Positions 1-7,650 of a stretch of 32,669 bases of DNA are shown piece after piece. The notes under the pieces are model-generated. The model saw nothing but the letters and a program-made list of their open reading frames with translations. It was not told the origin of the DNA and did not search any database. Each line of letters opens with the position of its first letter. The stretch's first letter is position 1. A program made the position numbers and the translations under genes. The stretch comes from JAKEGK01 sp036507695 (GTDB lineage Bacteria; Pseudomonadota; Gammaproteobacteria; SZUA-152). The stretch spans positions 1-32,669 of the forward strand of contig DATCIR010000284.1 in assembly GCA_036507695.1 (NCBI GenBank), written 5' to 3'.

Positions 1-770
1 CATCAATCATTCCGTTGATACGGCGCGGTACCGAATTGGCGGAACTCAGTGGCAACCGCTTCAACCCCGCCATCGGTCAACTGATCAAGCTGTGGGGATT
101 TGCCAGTGATGAGTTTCCCAAAGGACCGCCGCCGGCTGCGGACGCGATTCAAAAATTGGTGGAGCAGAAACCGGTCATGCGGGACCTGGTGCTGGATGGG
201 GTGCAGTTAAAAACCACGAATCCCGCCGTGCGCCTGGATTTCGGCGCGTTTGCCAAAGGCTACGCCGTGGATTTGGCCATTGAACATTTAAAAGAGCTGG
301 GCATTACCAATGCGATCGTGAATGCCGGCGGTAATTTGCGCACAATCGGCAAACACGGCGAGCGCGCCTGGCGTGTTGGCATCCGCAATCCACGGGGTGA
401 GGGCGTTTTAGGTTCGGTGGATACCTTCGCGGATGAAAGTATCGTAACCTCGGGTGACTATGAGCGCTATTTTGAGTATCAGGGCAAGCGTTATCACCAT
501 ATTATTGATCCGCAGAGCGGGCATCCGGCCCAAGGTGTCACGTCAGTCACCGTGTTTGATTCGCAAGCCGTCCGCGCCGATGCCGCCTCAACGGCCATCT
601 TTGTGGCGGGTGTTGACGCGTGGTATGAGGTGGCCAAGGCGATGGGGGTGGGCGGCGTCATGTTAGTGGCCGCCGACGGCGTCATCCATATGACGCCCAA
701 TTTAAAAGAACGCATCTATTTCGACATTAAACCCATACCCCACATTATTTATAGTGATCCGCTAAATTAG
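1..770 (+). CDS. apbE: FAD:protein FMN transferase, 5' end cut off by window
   Basis: ApbE proteins transfer FMN from FAD to a Thr/Ser of target proteins such as Rnf and Nqr subunits, usually outside the cytoplasmic membrane. The frame is open from the first full codon at position 3, so the N-terminus (signal sequence and start) lies upstream. The TTG at 15 is only an internal codon. Family blocks seen in order: FNPAIGQLIKLWGF, DFGAFAKGYAVD, NAGGNLRTIG, SGDYERYFEYQGKRYHHIID, then DPQSG and ADAASTAIFVAG. The last contains the Ala/Asp/Thr metal-binding region. The stop is TAG at 768-770. A NusG-II gene and a Gx-type membrane protein gene follow, an association typical of flavin-dependent redox loci. 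No Rnf or Nqr genes are visible here, so the target protein is unknown. Confidence 0.93.
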   Translation, partial: SIIPLIRRGTELAELSGNRFNPAIGQLIKLWGFASDEFPKGPPPAADAIQKLVEQKPVMRDLVLDGVQLKTTNPAVRLDFGAFAKGYAVDLAIEHLKELGITNAIVNAGGNLRTIGKHGERAWRVGIRNPRGEGVLGSVDTFADESIVTSGDYERYFEYQGKRYHHIIDPQSGHPAQGVTSVTVFDSQAVRADAASTAIFVAGVDAWYEVAKAMGVGGVMLVAADGVIHMTPNLKERIYFDIKPIPHIIYSDPLN

Positions 771-795
771 CACGCACGCAAATACTTTATCTCCG

Positions 796-1170
796 ATGAT
801 GGGACAAAAATTAACGGCGGGTGACCGGCTGCTCCTGGTTTTGGCGCTGATGATAGTTGCCTCACTGTACGCCGTGTATTGGGGGGGATCGGTGTATGGC
901 AATCAGGCCGTTATTGCCATTGCCGGCAAGCATTGGCGCACGGTCGATTTATACGAAGACGGTATTTACAATGTGAAAGGGCCGTTGGGGGTCAGCCGGC
1001 TGGAAGTCCATGAGGGGAGAATTCGTTTTATTTCATCACCTTGCGATAACAAGCAATGCATTCATCAAGGCTGGATCCAGCAAAGTGGTGAAATCGTTGC
1101 CTGTGTGCCCAATACGATCAGTGTAAGAATACTGGGACCCGATCCACGCTTTGATACCATGAATTTCTAA
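796..1170 (+). CDS. NusG domain II-containing protein
   Basis: This 124-residue protein has one N-terminal membrane segment (about residues 10-30) and an extracytoplasmic domain of the NusG domain II family (formerly DUF1312). The hallmark is the cysteine block SPCDNKQCIHQGWI followed by VACVPN, leaving three conserved cysteines. The function of the stand-alone family is not established; it recurs with ApbE and Gx-type membrane proteins. There are two adjacent ATG codons (796 and 799) and no good Shine-Dalgarno, so the start could be either. It lies 25 bases after apbE and is probably cotranscribed with it. Despite the domain name, there is no reason to think it acts in transcription as NusG does. 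Confidence 0.85.
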   Translation: MMGQKLTAGDRLLLVLALMIVASLYAVYWGGSVYGNQAVIAIAGKHWRTVDLYEDGIYNVKGPLGVSRLEVHEGRIRFISSPCDNKQCIHQGWIQQSGEIVACVPNTISVRILGPDPRFDTMNF

Positions 1171-1238
1171 ATTTCTGGAATAAGAGACCAATAATATACT
1201 GTCAGCAAGGACGAACGCAGAATGAAGGACTATCCACG

Positions 1239-1790
1239 GTGATGGCGTCGATACAGAGTTCGGAAAAAGACCATATCATCGCCTGGCTGGCCGCGTTGGC
1301 AATCACGATTCATATTATCGAAAGTGCATTGCCCACGCCGCTGCCCGGAGTGAAGCCGGGCCTGGCCAACGTGGTCACCCTGGTGGCATTGCTCAGCTGG
1401 GGTTGGCGGGTTGCGGTATGGATCAGTATGCTGCGGGTGCTGGTCGGCAGCCTGTTAATCGGTACTTTTTTAACACCGACCTTTTTTTTAAGTTTTTCAG
1501 GGGCCTGTTGCAGTCTGGCCGGTCTGGCGTTCGTGCAAGTGCTGTCCCGGAAGCTGCCCGCGCTCGCGGCAGGTCCGGTGGGATTTGGCGTGGTCAGTGC
1601 ATTGATGCACATGGTGGGACAATTTTGGGCCGCCTACTGGTTGTTTATTCCACATAAGGCACTATTTCATTTGTTGCCAGTACTAATGACAATGGCGCTG
1701 ATTTTTGGCATTGTGAGCGGTGTTATCGCCGCCCGGGTTGTGACTAATTTGAATTCAAATACGGAATCACTTTCAAAGATCCTGCAATGA
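1239..1790 (+). CDS. Gx transporter family / heptaprenyl diphosphate synthase component I-like membrane protein
   Basis: This 183-residue, very hydrophobic protein has about five membrane segments. It matches the family annotated as heptaprenyl diphosphate synthase component I or Gx transporter: SALPTPLPGVKPGLANVVTL near residues 29-48, then LRVLVGSLLIGTF and FSLSGA-like blocks. The family name is historical. The sequence looks like a small membrane transporter (S-component-like) rather than a soluble prenyl synthase subunit, but that is inference. A GTG at 1239 and an ATG at 1242 are both possible starts, with GAAGGAC about 9 bases upstream. Its stop overlaps the next start by 4 bases (ATGA at 1787-1790), so it is translationally coupled to tonB. 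It completes the apbE/NusG-II cassette. Confidence 0.82.
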   Translation: MMASIQSSEKDHIIAWLAALAITIHIIESALPTPLPGVKPGLANVVTLVALLSWGWRVAVWISMLRVLVGSLLIGTFLTPTFFLSFSGACCSLAGLAFVQVLSRKLPALAAGPVGFGVVSALMHMVGQFWAAYWLFIPHKALFHLLPVLMTMALIFGIVSGVIAARVVTNLNSNTESLSKILQ

Positions 1791-2698
1791 CTGCCGTCGC
1801 CGCTACACCGCCACGCTTAGCGCCCAACATCACCTCCAGTGATCGCTTGGGCTTGACGATATTTTTCGCCATCGTCGTTCACAGCCTGATTATTCTGGGC
1901 GTGAGTTTTTCCAAATATGATCACGCCAAGCGGCCGGAAAAACTGCCAGGCCTGGAAATCACCCTGGTGCAAACGCAAACCGACAAGAAAATCGAGGACG
2001 CGGATTTTCTGGCGCAGGCCAGTCAGGAAGGCGGTGGCGACAGCCAGGAATTGGAAAAATCCAGTTCACCCGCGGACAGTGCGGCGCCCAACAGTGAAAT
2101 CGGCGAAGTCGCGGAAGTCGTGCCGGAAACGGAAATCGCCACCTCGCCGGATCCGCAACGCAAGGAAATCCTGACGGCAACCCGTAGTTCCGAGCACAAA
2201 ATCGCGCTGCAGGAGGCGTCGCCGGATTTACCCACACAACGCAAAAACCTGACCTCCAAGCAACTGTTGAAACAGAGCAAGGAGATGGCGCAGTTAAGCG
2301 CCGAAGTGGATGTGGCCCGTAAAGTCACCTCGACCCAGCCGAAGAAGAAATTTATCACCGCGCAAACCAAGGAATACCGCTTCGCCAGTTATGAAGAAGC
2401 CTGGCGCAAAAAAGTGGAACGCATCGGTACTTTAAACTTCCCGGATGAGGCGATCCGGGCGCGTCTGACCGGCGATGTACGCTTGTCAGTCACCATAACC
2501 GCCGCTGGCGCCGTCAAGGACATCAAGATCACCAAGTACTCCGGCCACAAAGTGCTGGACGACGCCGCCCTGCGTATCGTCAAGATGGCGGCGCCGTACG
2601 CGAGCTTTCCGGAAGAGATCAGCAAGGATTATGACGAGATCGTCATCGTGCGCACCTGGCAGTTTTTGTCCGGCAAGCGCTTGATAACTAAGCGCTAG
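1787..2698 (+). CDS. tonB: TonB family energy-transducing protein
   Basis: TonB proteins span from the inner membrane to the outer membrane and pass proton-motive energy from ExbB/ExbD to outer-membrane receptors. Residues 21-42 form the N-terminal membrane anchor, with His32 inside it as in classical TonB. Residues 45-200 are a long charged, Ser/Glu/Lys-rich linker without the usual Pro-Glu/Pro-Lys repeats. Residues 200-300 form the C-terminal domain, with YEEAWRKKVERIGTLNFP, GDVRLSVTI and a final RTWQF region. The ATG overlaps the previous stop. Position next to yqgE matches the tonB3 locus of Pseudomonas, where I recall a link to twitching motility, and pilT/pilU lie downstream here. exbB and exbD are not in the window, so partner and receptor are unknown. 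Confidence 0.88.
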   Translation: MTAVAATPPRLAPNITSSDRLGLTIFFAIVVHSLIILGVSFSKYDHAKRPEKLPGLEITLVQTQTDKKIEDADFLAQASQEGGGDSQELEKSSSPADSAAPNSEIGEVAEVVPETEIATSPDPQRKEILTATRSSEHKIALQEASPDLPTQRKNLTSKQLLKQSKEMAQLSAEVDVARKVTSTQPKKKFITAQTKEYRFASYEEAWRKKVERIGTLNFPDEAIRARLTGDVRLSVTITAAGAVKDIKITKYSGHKVLDDAALRIVKMAAPYASFPEEISKDYDEIVIVRTWQFLSGKRLITKR

Positions 2699-2760
2699 GT
2701 GTAAAATGACGCGCACATTTGCGCTTGTCATAACGCCTGTCCTTGCGCATACTGGTAGCC

Positions 2761-3324
2761 ATGTCCGGGTCAAGCTATCTCACCAACCAGTTTCTCATTG
2801 CCATGCCCAATTTGCTGGATCCGAATTTTTTTCATTCGGTCACCTATATCTGCGAACACAATGAAAACGGCGCCATGGGCATTGTAATCAACCAACCGGT
2901 GGATTTGACCCTGGGTGAGCTGATCAGTCAGATCGGCATGAAACATTCGCCTTCCCGCTGGCTGGAACAAGCGGTTTATCGCGGCGGTCCGGTGGAAACC
3001 GAACGCGGTTTTGTGCTGCATCAACCGCTCGGTCATTGGGAATCAACGCTGGGCGTGACGGATACTCTGGGTGTTTCCACCTCCAACGATATTATTGAAG
3101 CCATCGCCGCCGGCCAGGGGCCTGACAACTGTCTGGTTGCGTTGGGCTACGCCGGCTGGGGCGCCGGCCAGCTGGAACAGGAAATGGCGGCCAATGCCTG
3201 GCTCAGCGGGCCCGCCGCCGCCCGGATTATTTTTGAAACCAAGGCCGAACGGCGCTGGGAAGAAGCCGCCGGGCTGCTGGGTGTTGATATCCACCAACTG
3301 ACCGGAGACGCGGGTCACGCGTGA
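2761..3324 (+). CDS. yqgE: YqgE/AlgH family protein
   Basis: This is a 187-residue member of the UPF0301 (YqgE/AlgH) family, whose biochemical role is not settled. Diagnostic blocks: FLIAMPNLLDPNFFHSVTYI at residues 11-30, CEHNENGAMGIVINQP, the GGPV motif, and LGYAGWGAGQLEQEMAANAW. I chose the ATG at 2761 because homologues begin close to this Met; an in-frame TTG at 2743 would add six residues. No clear ribosome binding site precedes either. The stop overlaps the GTG of ruvX by 4 bases (GTGA at 3321-3324), the usual yqgE-ruvX coupling in gammaproteobacteria. Confidence 0.93.
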   Translation: MSGSSYLTNQFLIAMPNLLDPNFFHSVTYICEHNENGAMGIVINQPVDLTLGELISQIGMKHSPSRWLEQAVYRGGPVETERGFVLHQPLGHWESTLGVTDTLGVSTSNDIIEAIAAGQGPDNCLVALGYAGWGAGQLEQEMAANAWLSGPAAARIIFETKAERRWEEAAGLLGVDIHQLTGDAGHA

Positions 3325-3821
3325 CATCGCCGCTCCGGACTTTGCTGGCTTTTGACTACGGGACCAAACGCATTGGCGTTGCCGTTGGACAGGAGCTGAC
3401 AAAAACCGCTACTCCCCTCGTCACTCTGCACCAGGCCGCGCACGATATCGACTGGAACGCCCTTGATCAGCTCGTGAAAGAATGGCGGCCCGATGCCTTT
3501 GTGGTGGGTTTGCCGCTTCACGCCGATGGCAGCGAGCAAGCGGTCAGCCACGCCGCGAAACAGTTTGGGAATCAACTGCAGACACGTTACAATTTGCCGG
3601 TTTACTGGGTCGATGAGCGATTGACATCGGCGGAGGCGGAAAGCATGATTGCCGCCAGCCGTAAAGACGGTAAGTCCGGGCGGCCTTCCAGGAAACGTGC
3701 CGCGCATGGCCGAATCGCCAAGCAACACATCGACAGCGCTGCCGCCCGCTTGATTCTGGAAAGCTGGTTTAACCAGCCGGTAACGGACCCTAAGGGGCAG
3801 GGAAGCGGTGAGAACCAGTAG
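3321..3821 (+). CDS. ruvX: Holliday junction resolvase-like protein RuvX/YqgF
   Basis: RuvX (YqgF) is an RNase H-fold nuclease linked to pre-16S rRNA processing and, by homology, to Holliday junction resolution. The 166-residue protein shows FDYGTKRIGVAVG at residues 11-23 with acidic Asp12, VVGLP near the middle, the VDERLTSAEAE strand with Asp and Glu, and the C-terminal HIDSAAARLIL with the last catalytic Asp. Start is GTG 3321 inside the yqgE stop, so it depends on coupled translation. A 92-base spacer follows before pyrR. It contains a tandem 10-base repeat (CATTGAAAGT at 3851-3860 and 3861-3870). Confidence 0.93.
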   Translation: MTSPLRTLLAFDYGTKRIGVAVGQELTKTATPLVTLHQAAHDIDWNALDQLVKEWRPDAFVVGLPLHADGSEQAVSHAAKQFGNQLQTRYNLPVYWVDERLTSAEAESMIAASRKDGKSGRPSRKRAAHGRIAKQHIDSAAARLILESWFNQPVTDPKGQGSGENQ

Positions 3822-3913
3822 AAACCAGTGAGATTTGGTTTTGCGGAGTTCATTGAAAGTCATTGAAAGTACAGTATCGCAACAGCGAAACACCACGCAC
3901 ACGGTAACCAGCG

Positions 3914-4420
3914 ATGCACCCCAAACATGACGTTGACGCGCTGATCGTCAAAATGGCGGACGAATTAACAGCCACGGTTCAGTCATTGCCGTTAGATGAC
4001 GTGTTAATGATCGGCATTCACACCGGCGGCGTGTGGGTTGCGGAACGCTTGCATCAATTGCTGAACTTGCCGCTGCCGCTCGGTACCCTGGATATTTCCT
4101 TTTACCGCGATGACTTCAGCCGCATTGGCATGAATCCGCAAGTCAAACCCTCCGCGCTGCCGGTTGCCGTTGACGGTAAGCACATTATCCTGGTTGACGA
4201 CATCCTGCATACCGGCCGCACCATTCGCGCCGCGATGAACGAAATATTTGATTACGGCCGGCCCGCATCCATACGGCTGGCGGTGCTGGGGGAACGCCGC
4301 GGACGCGAGCTGCCGATTCAGCCGGACGTGGTGGGCGCTCATTTGTCCCTGGAAAGCCATGAGCATGTCAAATTGCTGGGGCCGGACCGGTTAAGCTGGT
4401 CCGTGGTGCGCACGCCGTGA
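3914..4420 (+). CDS. pyrR: Bifunctional pyrimidine operon regulator / uracil phosphoribosyltransferase PyrR
   Basis: PyrR-family proteins are type I phosphoribosyltransferases. In Firmicutes they bind pyr mRNA to attenuate transcription, and many convert uracil plus PRPP to UMP. The 168-residue protein has the PRPP loop VDDILHTGRT at residues 94-103, the YRDDFSR segment at 64-70 typical of PyrR, and IGIHTGGV at 33-40. Its stop overlaps the GTG of pyrB (GTGA, 4417-4420). I looked upstream (3822-3913) for a PyrR-type anti-terminator/terminator pair and saw none, so an RNA-binding role at this operon is not supported by the sequence. In the Pseudomonas arrangement PyrR also precedes pyrB. Confidence 0.92.
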   Translation: MHPKHDVDALIVKMADELTATVQSLPLDDVLMIGIHTGGVWVAERLHQLLNLPLPLGTLDISFYRDDFSRIGMNPQVKPSALPVAVDGKHIILVDDILHTGRTIRAAMNEIFDYGRPASIRLAVLGERRGRELPIQPDVVGAHLSLESHEHVKLLGPDRLSWSVVRTP

Positions 4421-5388
4421 TTGCGCCAAACATCCAATTGGACCCGCAGGGCCGGCTGCGCCATTTGCTCACCATCGAAGGCCTCAAGCGCCAGATGCTG
4501 ATCGAGATACTGGATGCCGCCGAGTCGTTTACCACGGTGGCCGGCCAGGCGGTAAAAAAAGTGCCGCTCTTGCGCGGCAAGGCGATCGTCAATCTGTTTT
4601 TTGAATCCAGCACGCGTACCCTCACCACCTTCGAACTGGCGGCCAAACGCTTGTCCGCCGACGTCTTAAAAGTGAATGTCGGCACCTCCGCAACCAATAA
4701 GGGTGAAAGCCTGCTGGACATGCTGCGTAACCTCGAAGCCATGCACTGCGATATGTTCGTGGTGCGCCATGCGGAAAGCGGCGCGGCGCATTTTATCGCT
4801 TCCAAAGTGGCGCCGCATATCAGTGTTATTAATGCCGGGGATGGCCGCCATGCGCATCCCACCCAGGCGCTGCTCGATATATTTACCATCCGCCGGCACA
4901 AGAAAGAGTTCGCGCCGTTAACGGTTGCCATCGTGGGCGACATTATGCATTCCCGCGTGGCGCGCTCCCAAATCCATGCGTTGACCACGTTGGGGGTATC
5001 CGAGTTGCGGGTGGTGGCGCCCAAAACCCTGATTCCCAGCCATGCTTCCAGTCTGGGCGTGCATGTCTATCATGATTTAACCGAGGGCATCCGCGACGCC
5101 GATGTGGTGATCACCCTGCGTTTGCAGAAAGAACGCATGGAATCGGCGCAATTGCCCAGCGAACATGAATACTTCCGGCAATACGGTTTAACGCCGGAAA
5201 AATTACGAGCGGCAAAACCGGACGCGATCGTCATGCATCCGGGGCCGATCAATCGCGGCGTGGAAATGTCCTCGGAAGTGGCCGACGGCCCGCAATCGGT
5301 GATCCTGGAGCAGGTCACCAATGGCATTGCCGTGCGCATGGCGGTGATGTCGATGGTGCTCGGCCGGGCGCCGGAAGGAACGGTTTAG
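4417..5388 (+). CDS. pyrB: Aspartate carbamoyltransferase catalytic subunit
   Basis: PyrB condenses carbamoyl phosphate with L-aspartate, the committed step of pyrimidine synthesis in the cytoplasm. The 323-residue protein has the carbamoyl phosphate loop FFESSTRT at residues 61-68, TNKGES with Lys95 (the 80s loop lysine), HPTQALLD from His147, and HPGPINRGVE near the C-terminus. All catalytic residues I can place are present. Start is GTG 4417, coupled to pyrR. The next gene, pyrC', begins 2 bases after the stop. In pseudomonads PyrB forms a dodecamer with an inactive dihydroorotase homologue; the neighbouring pyrC' has the same features. No pyrI regulatory subunit is present. Confidence 0.96.
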   Translation: MIAPNIQLDPQGRLRHLLTIEGLKRQMLIEILDAAESFTTVAGQAVKKVPLLRGKAIVNLFFESSTRTLTTFELAAKRLSADVLKVNVGTSATNKGESLLDMLRNLEAMHCDMFVVRHAESGAAHFIASKVAPHISVINAGDGRHAHPTQALLDIFTIRRHKKEFAPLTVAIVGDIMHSRVARSQIHALTTLGVSELRVVAPKTLIPSHASSLGVHVYHDLTEGIRDADVVITLRLQKERMESAQLPSEHEYFRQYGLTPEKLRAAKPDAIVMHPGPINRGVEMSSEVADGPQSVILEQVTNGIAVRMAVMSMVLGRAPEGTV

Positions 5389-5390
5389 TC

Positions 5391-6668
5391 ATGGGATTAC
5401 AGATTAAAAACGGCCGCGTCATCGATCCCGCCAACAATATTGATTCCGTACAGGATGTGTTTATTGAACGCGGCAGGATTGCCGCGCTGGGCAAAGCACC
5501 CGCCGGTTTTACGGCGAAAACACAGATTGATGCCAGCGGACAGATCGTTTGTCCCGGCCTGGTTGATTTATGCGTGCGCCTGCGCGAGCCCGGTTTTGAG
5601 CACAAGGGTAATATCGCCACCGAATCCCGGGCCGCCGCCAAATCCGGTGTCACCACCGTTTGTTGCCCGCCCGATACTAATCCTGTTATTGATACCCCGG
5701 GTACGATTGAATATATTCTGGAGCGGGCCGGGGAAGTCGGGCTGGCTAAAGTGGCGGTACTGGGCGCCTTGACTCAGGGGCTGACCGGTAAACAACTCAG
5801 CGAAATGTACGGTTTAAAAAGAGCCGGTTGTGCGGGCGTCAGCAACGCCTACCATGGCATAAATTCGCAGGTAATGCGGCGCGCCATGGAGTATGCAGCC
5901 AGTGCTGGCTTGACTGTCTTTATCAACGCGGAAGATGCGAGTTTGCGCGCCGGCGGATGCATGCATGAAGGCCAGGTGAGTATGCGTTTGGGATTGCCGG
6001 GTATCCCCGAATGCGCCGAGACCATTGCCGTGGCCAGAGAACTGCAATTAGTAGAATTAACCGGTGTACGCGCGCATTTTTGTCATTTGTCGACGGCCAA
6101 GGCCGCGCAGATGGTGGCCAATGCGCGGCAGGAGGGTTTGCCGGTTACGGCGGATGTAGCCGTGTCACACCTGTTTCTGACGGAAATGGATATCGGCTTT
6201 TTTGATTCCAATTGCCGGGTCAAGCCGCCGTTGCGTACCCAGCGCGATATGGAGGCCTTGCGCGCCGCTTTGACTCAGCGGTCCATCAGCGCCATTTGTT
6301 CCGACCACCAGCCCCATGATGTCGACGCCAAACTGGCGCCCTTTCCCAGCAGTGAGCCAGGTATTTCCGCCATAGAAACGCTGTTGCCATTGAGCTTGCG
6401 CTTGGTTGAAATGGGCGTGCTGTCGTTGCCCGGCGCCATCGCGTGTATTACTTCGCAACCCGCGGCTATTTTGGGTCTTGATGCGGGACGTTTGAGCGTG
6501 GGCGGCGCCGCTGATATTTGTATTTTCGACCCGGAGCGGCAGTGGGATTTCAGCGAGGCGCAAATGGTGAGTTTTGGCAAGAATTCGCCGTTTATCGGCT
6601 GGGAATTTACCGGTTGCGTGACGCATACCCTGCTCGATGGAAAACCGGTATATCAACGGAGCGAATAG
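5391..6668 (+). CDS. pyrC': Non-catalytic dihydroorotase-like protein (PyrC'/PyrX)
   Basis: The 425-residue protein is a class I dihydroorotase homologue by full-length pattern: VDLCVRLREPGFEHKGNI, KSGVTTVCCPP, HEGQVSMRLGLPGIPECAET, PPLRTQRDMEAL and SDHQPHDVDAKLAPF. Metal ligands are damaged. The HxH of active enzymes is Cys61-Val-Arg63, and the later His ligand is Asn179 in FINAEDASL. His232 and Asp305 remain. It should therefore not hydrolyse dihydroorotate. This matches the pseudo-dihydroorotase encoded after pyrB in Pseudomonas, which is needed for assembly of aspartate carbamoyltransferase; that role is inferred here. The start is ATG 5391, 2 bases after pyrB. An active pyrC must exist outside the window. 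Automated annotation would probably call it pyrC. Confidence 0.9.
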   Translation: MGLQIKNGRVIDPANNIDSVQDVFIERGRIAALGKAPAGFTAKTQIDASGQIVCPGLVDLCVRLREPGFEHKGNIATESRAAAKSGVTTVCCPPDTNPVIDTPGTIEYILERAGEVGLAKVAVLGALTQGLTGKQLSEMYGLKRAGCAGVSNAYHGINSQVMRRAMEYAASAGLTVFINAEDASLRAGGCMHEGQVSMRLGLPGIPECAETIAVARELQLVELTGVRAHFCHLSTAKAAQMVANARQEGLPVTADVAVSHLFLTEMDIGFFDSNCRVKPPLRTQRDMEALRAALTQRSISAICSDHQPHDVDAKLAPFPSSEPGISAIETLLPLSLRLVEMGVLSLPGAIACITSQPAAILGLDAGRLSVGGAADICIFDPERQWDFSEAQMVSFGKNSPFIGWEFTGCVTHTLLDGKPVYQRSE

Positions 6669-6705
6669 CCGGGTTGGGCAATTGCCAGCGCCGCTAACGC
6701 ATTTA

Positions 6706-7614
6706 ATGTTTATGACAACGCCAACTTCAAAGCAAATAACCAAGCCACACCGCGATACGATTTTCGTGGAGGATGCTGAAATATTGCTGCACGAAAGTTT
6801 TCCCGGCCAGCAGTATATCCTGCGCGTGAAAGCGCCGGACATCGCGCTGCGGGCGCTACCCGGACAATTCGTGCATCTTCACTGCGGTCCTGAATTACCC
6901 ATGCGCCGCCCCTTGTCCATCATGCGGGTTGATCGCGAGGCCGGCTGGGTGGAATTTTTATATAAAGTGTTTGGGTATGGGACCGAAATTCTTTCACAAC
7001 GCGCGCAAGGCGAAGTAATCAATGTCATGGGCCCGATCGGCCAACCGTTTGTGTTGCATGATGAATGTCCCCGTGCATTGTTAATTGGCGGTGGTGTCGG
7101 CATCCCGCCGATGATATTTCTGGCGGATGTGATCAGGCACACCCGGCCGGCGTTTAAACCCTTCGTTATCATGGGATCCGAAGTGCCCTTTCCTTTTAAC
7201 GCCCGGCCTTCGCAGTTTGTGGTTCCCGGAATGCCCCCCGGCGTGATCGGCGCGGTGCCCTTGCTGGAAGACTGGGGCATACCCAGCCGCTTAGCCAGTT
7301 TACAAGCTTACCCGGGCTGCTTTGACGGCTATGTGACGGGTCTGGCGCGCGCCTGGCTGGATGCCATGGACGCGCCGCGCCGCGGCGCAGTGGAAGTGTT
7401 CGCCTGCGGTCCGCATCCCATGCTGGAGGCCGTGGCCAAACTGGCAGACGATTATCAATTGCCATGCCAGGTTTCGCTGGAAGAGTTCATGGCCTGCGCG
7501 GTGGGCGGTTGTGCCGGCTGCGTGGTGCAAGTGCAAACCCCGGCCGGTCCCGCCATGAAGAGAGTATGTGTCGACGGTCCGGTATTTGACGCAAAGACCG
7601 TCTTTTCACAGTAA
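6706..7614 (+). CDS. pyrK: Dihydroorotate dehydrogenase electron transfer subunit-like flavoprotein (PyrK family)
   Basis: PyrK passes electrons from class 1B dihydroorotate dehydrogenase to NAD+ through FAD and a [2Fe-2S] cluster. From the ATG at 6706 the protein has 302 residues: an FAD domain with RRPLSI at 67-72, an NAD-binding start LLIGGGVGIPP near 126-136, a CGPHPML motif, and four C-terminal cysteines (264, 269, 272, 288) in the C-x4-C-x2-C-x15-C spacing of PyrK. The start is uncertain. ATG 6712 is equally possible, and ATG 6637 would overlap pyrC' by 32 bases; none has a strong Shine-Dalgarno. No pyrD is adjacent. Related NAD(P)H oxidoreductase subunits (for example of sulfhydrogenases) share the fold, so the substrate partner is inferred from the pyr context. 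Confidence 0.83.
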   Translation: MFMTTPTSKQITKPHRDTIFVEDAEILLHESFPGQQYILRVKAPDIALRALPGQFVHLHCGPELPMRRPLSIMRVDREAGWVEFLYKVFGYGTEILSQRAQGEVINVMGPIGQPFVLHDECPRALLIGGGVGIPPMIFLADVIRHTRPAFKPFVIMGSEVPFPFNARPSQFVVPGMPPGVIGAVPLLEDWGIPSRLASLQAYPGCFDGYVTGLARAWLDAMDAPRRGAVEVFACGPHPMLEAVAKLADDYQLPCQVSLEEFMACAVGGCAGCVVQVQTPAGPAMKRVCVDGPVFDAKTVFSQ

Positions 7615-7650
7615 GCCGTTTTGGCTCCAAAATCAAAACAGGAAACAAAG

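Noticed and set aside
3315..3902. 195-residue minus-strand open frame opposite ruvX
   Set aside because: It is antisense to ruvX, whose catalytic Asp motifs are intact. The protein has no recognisable domain.
3822..3913. Possible PyrR-dependent attenuator before pyrR
   Set aside because: The spacer has only a 10-base direct repeat; no terminator or competing hairpin can be drawn.
4368..5024. 218-residue minus-strand open frame inside pyrB
   Set aside because: It is a shadow of pyrB codon bias; the opposite strand carries full catalytic motifs.
6165..6842. 225-residue minus-strand open frame across the pyrC'/pyrK junction
   Set aside because: It is antisense to well-supported coding sequence and has no family motifs or ribosome binding site.
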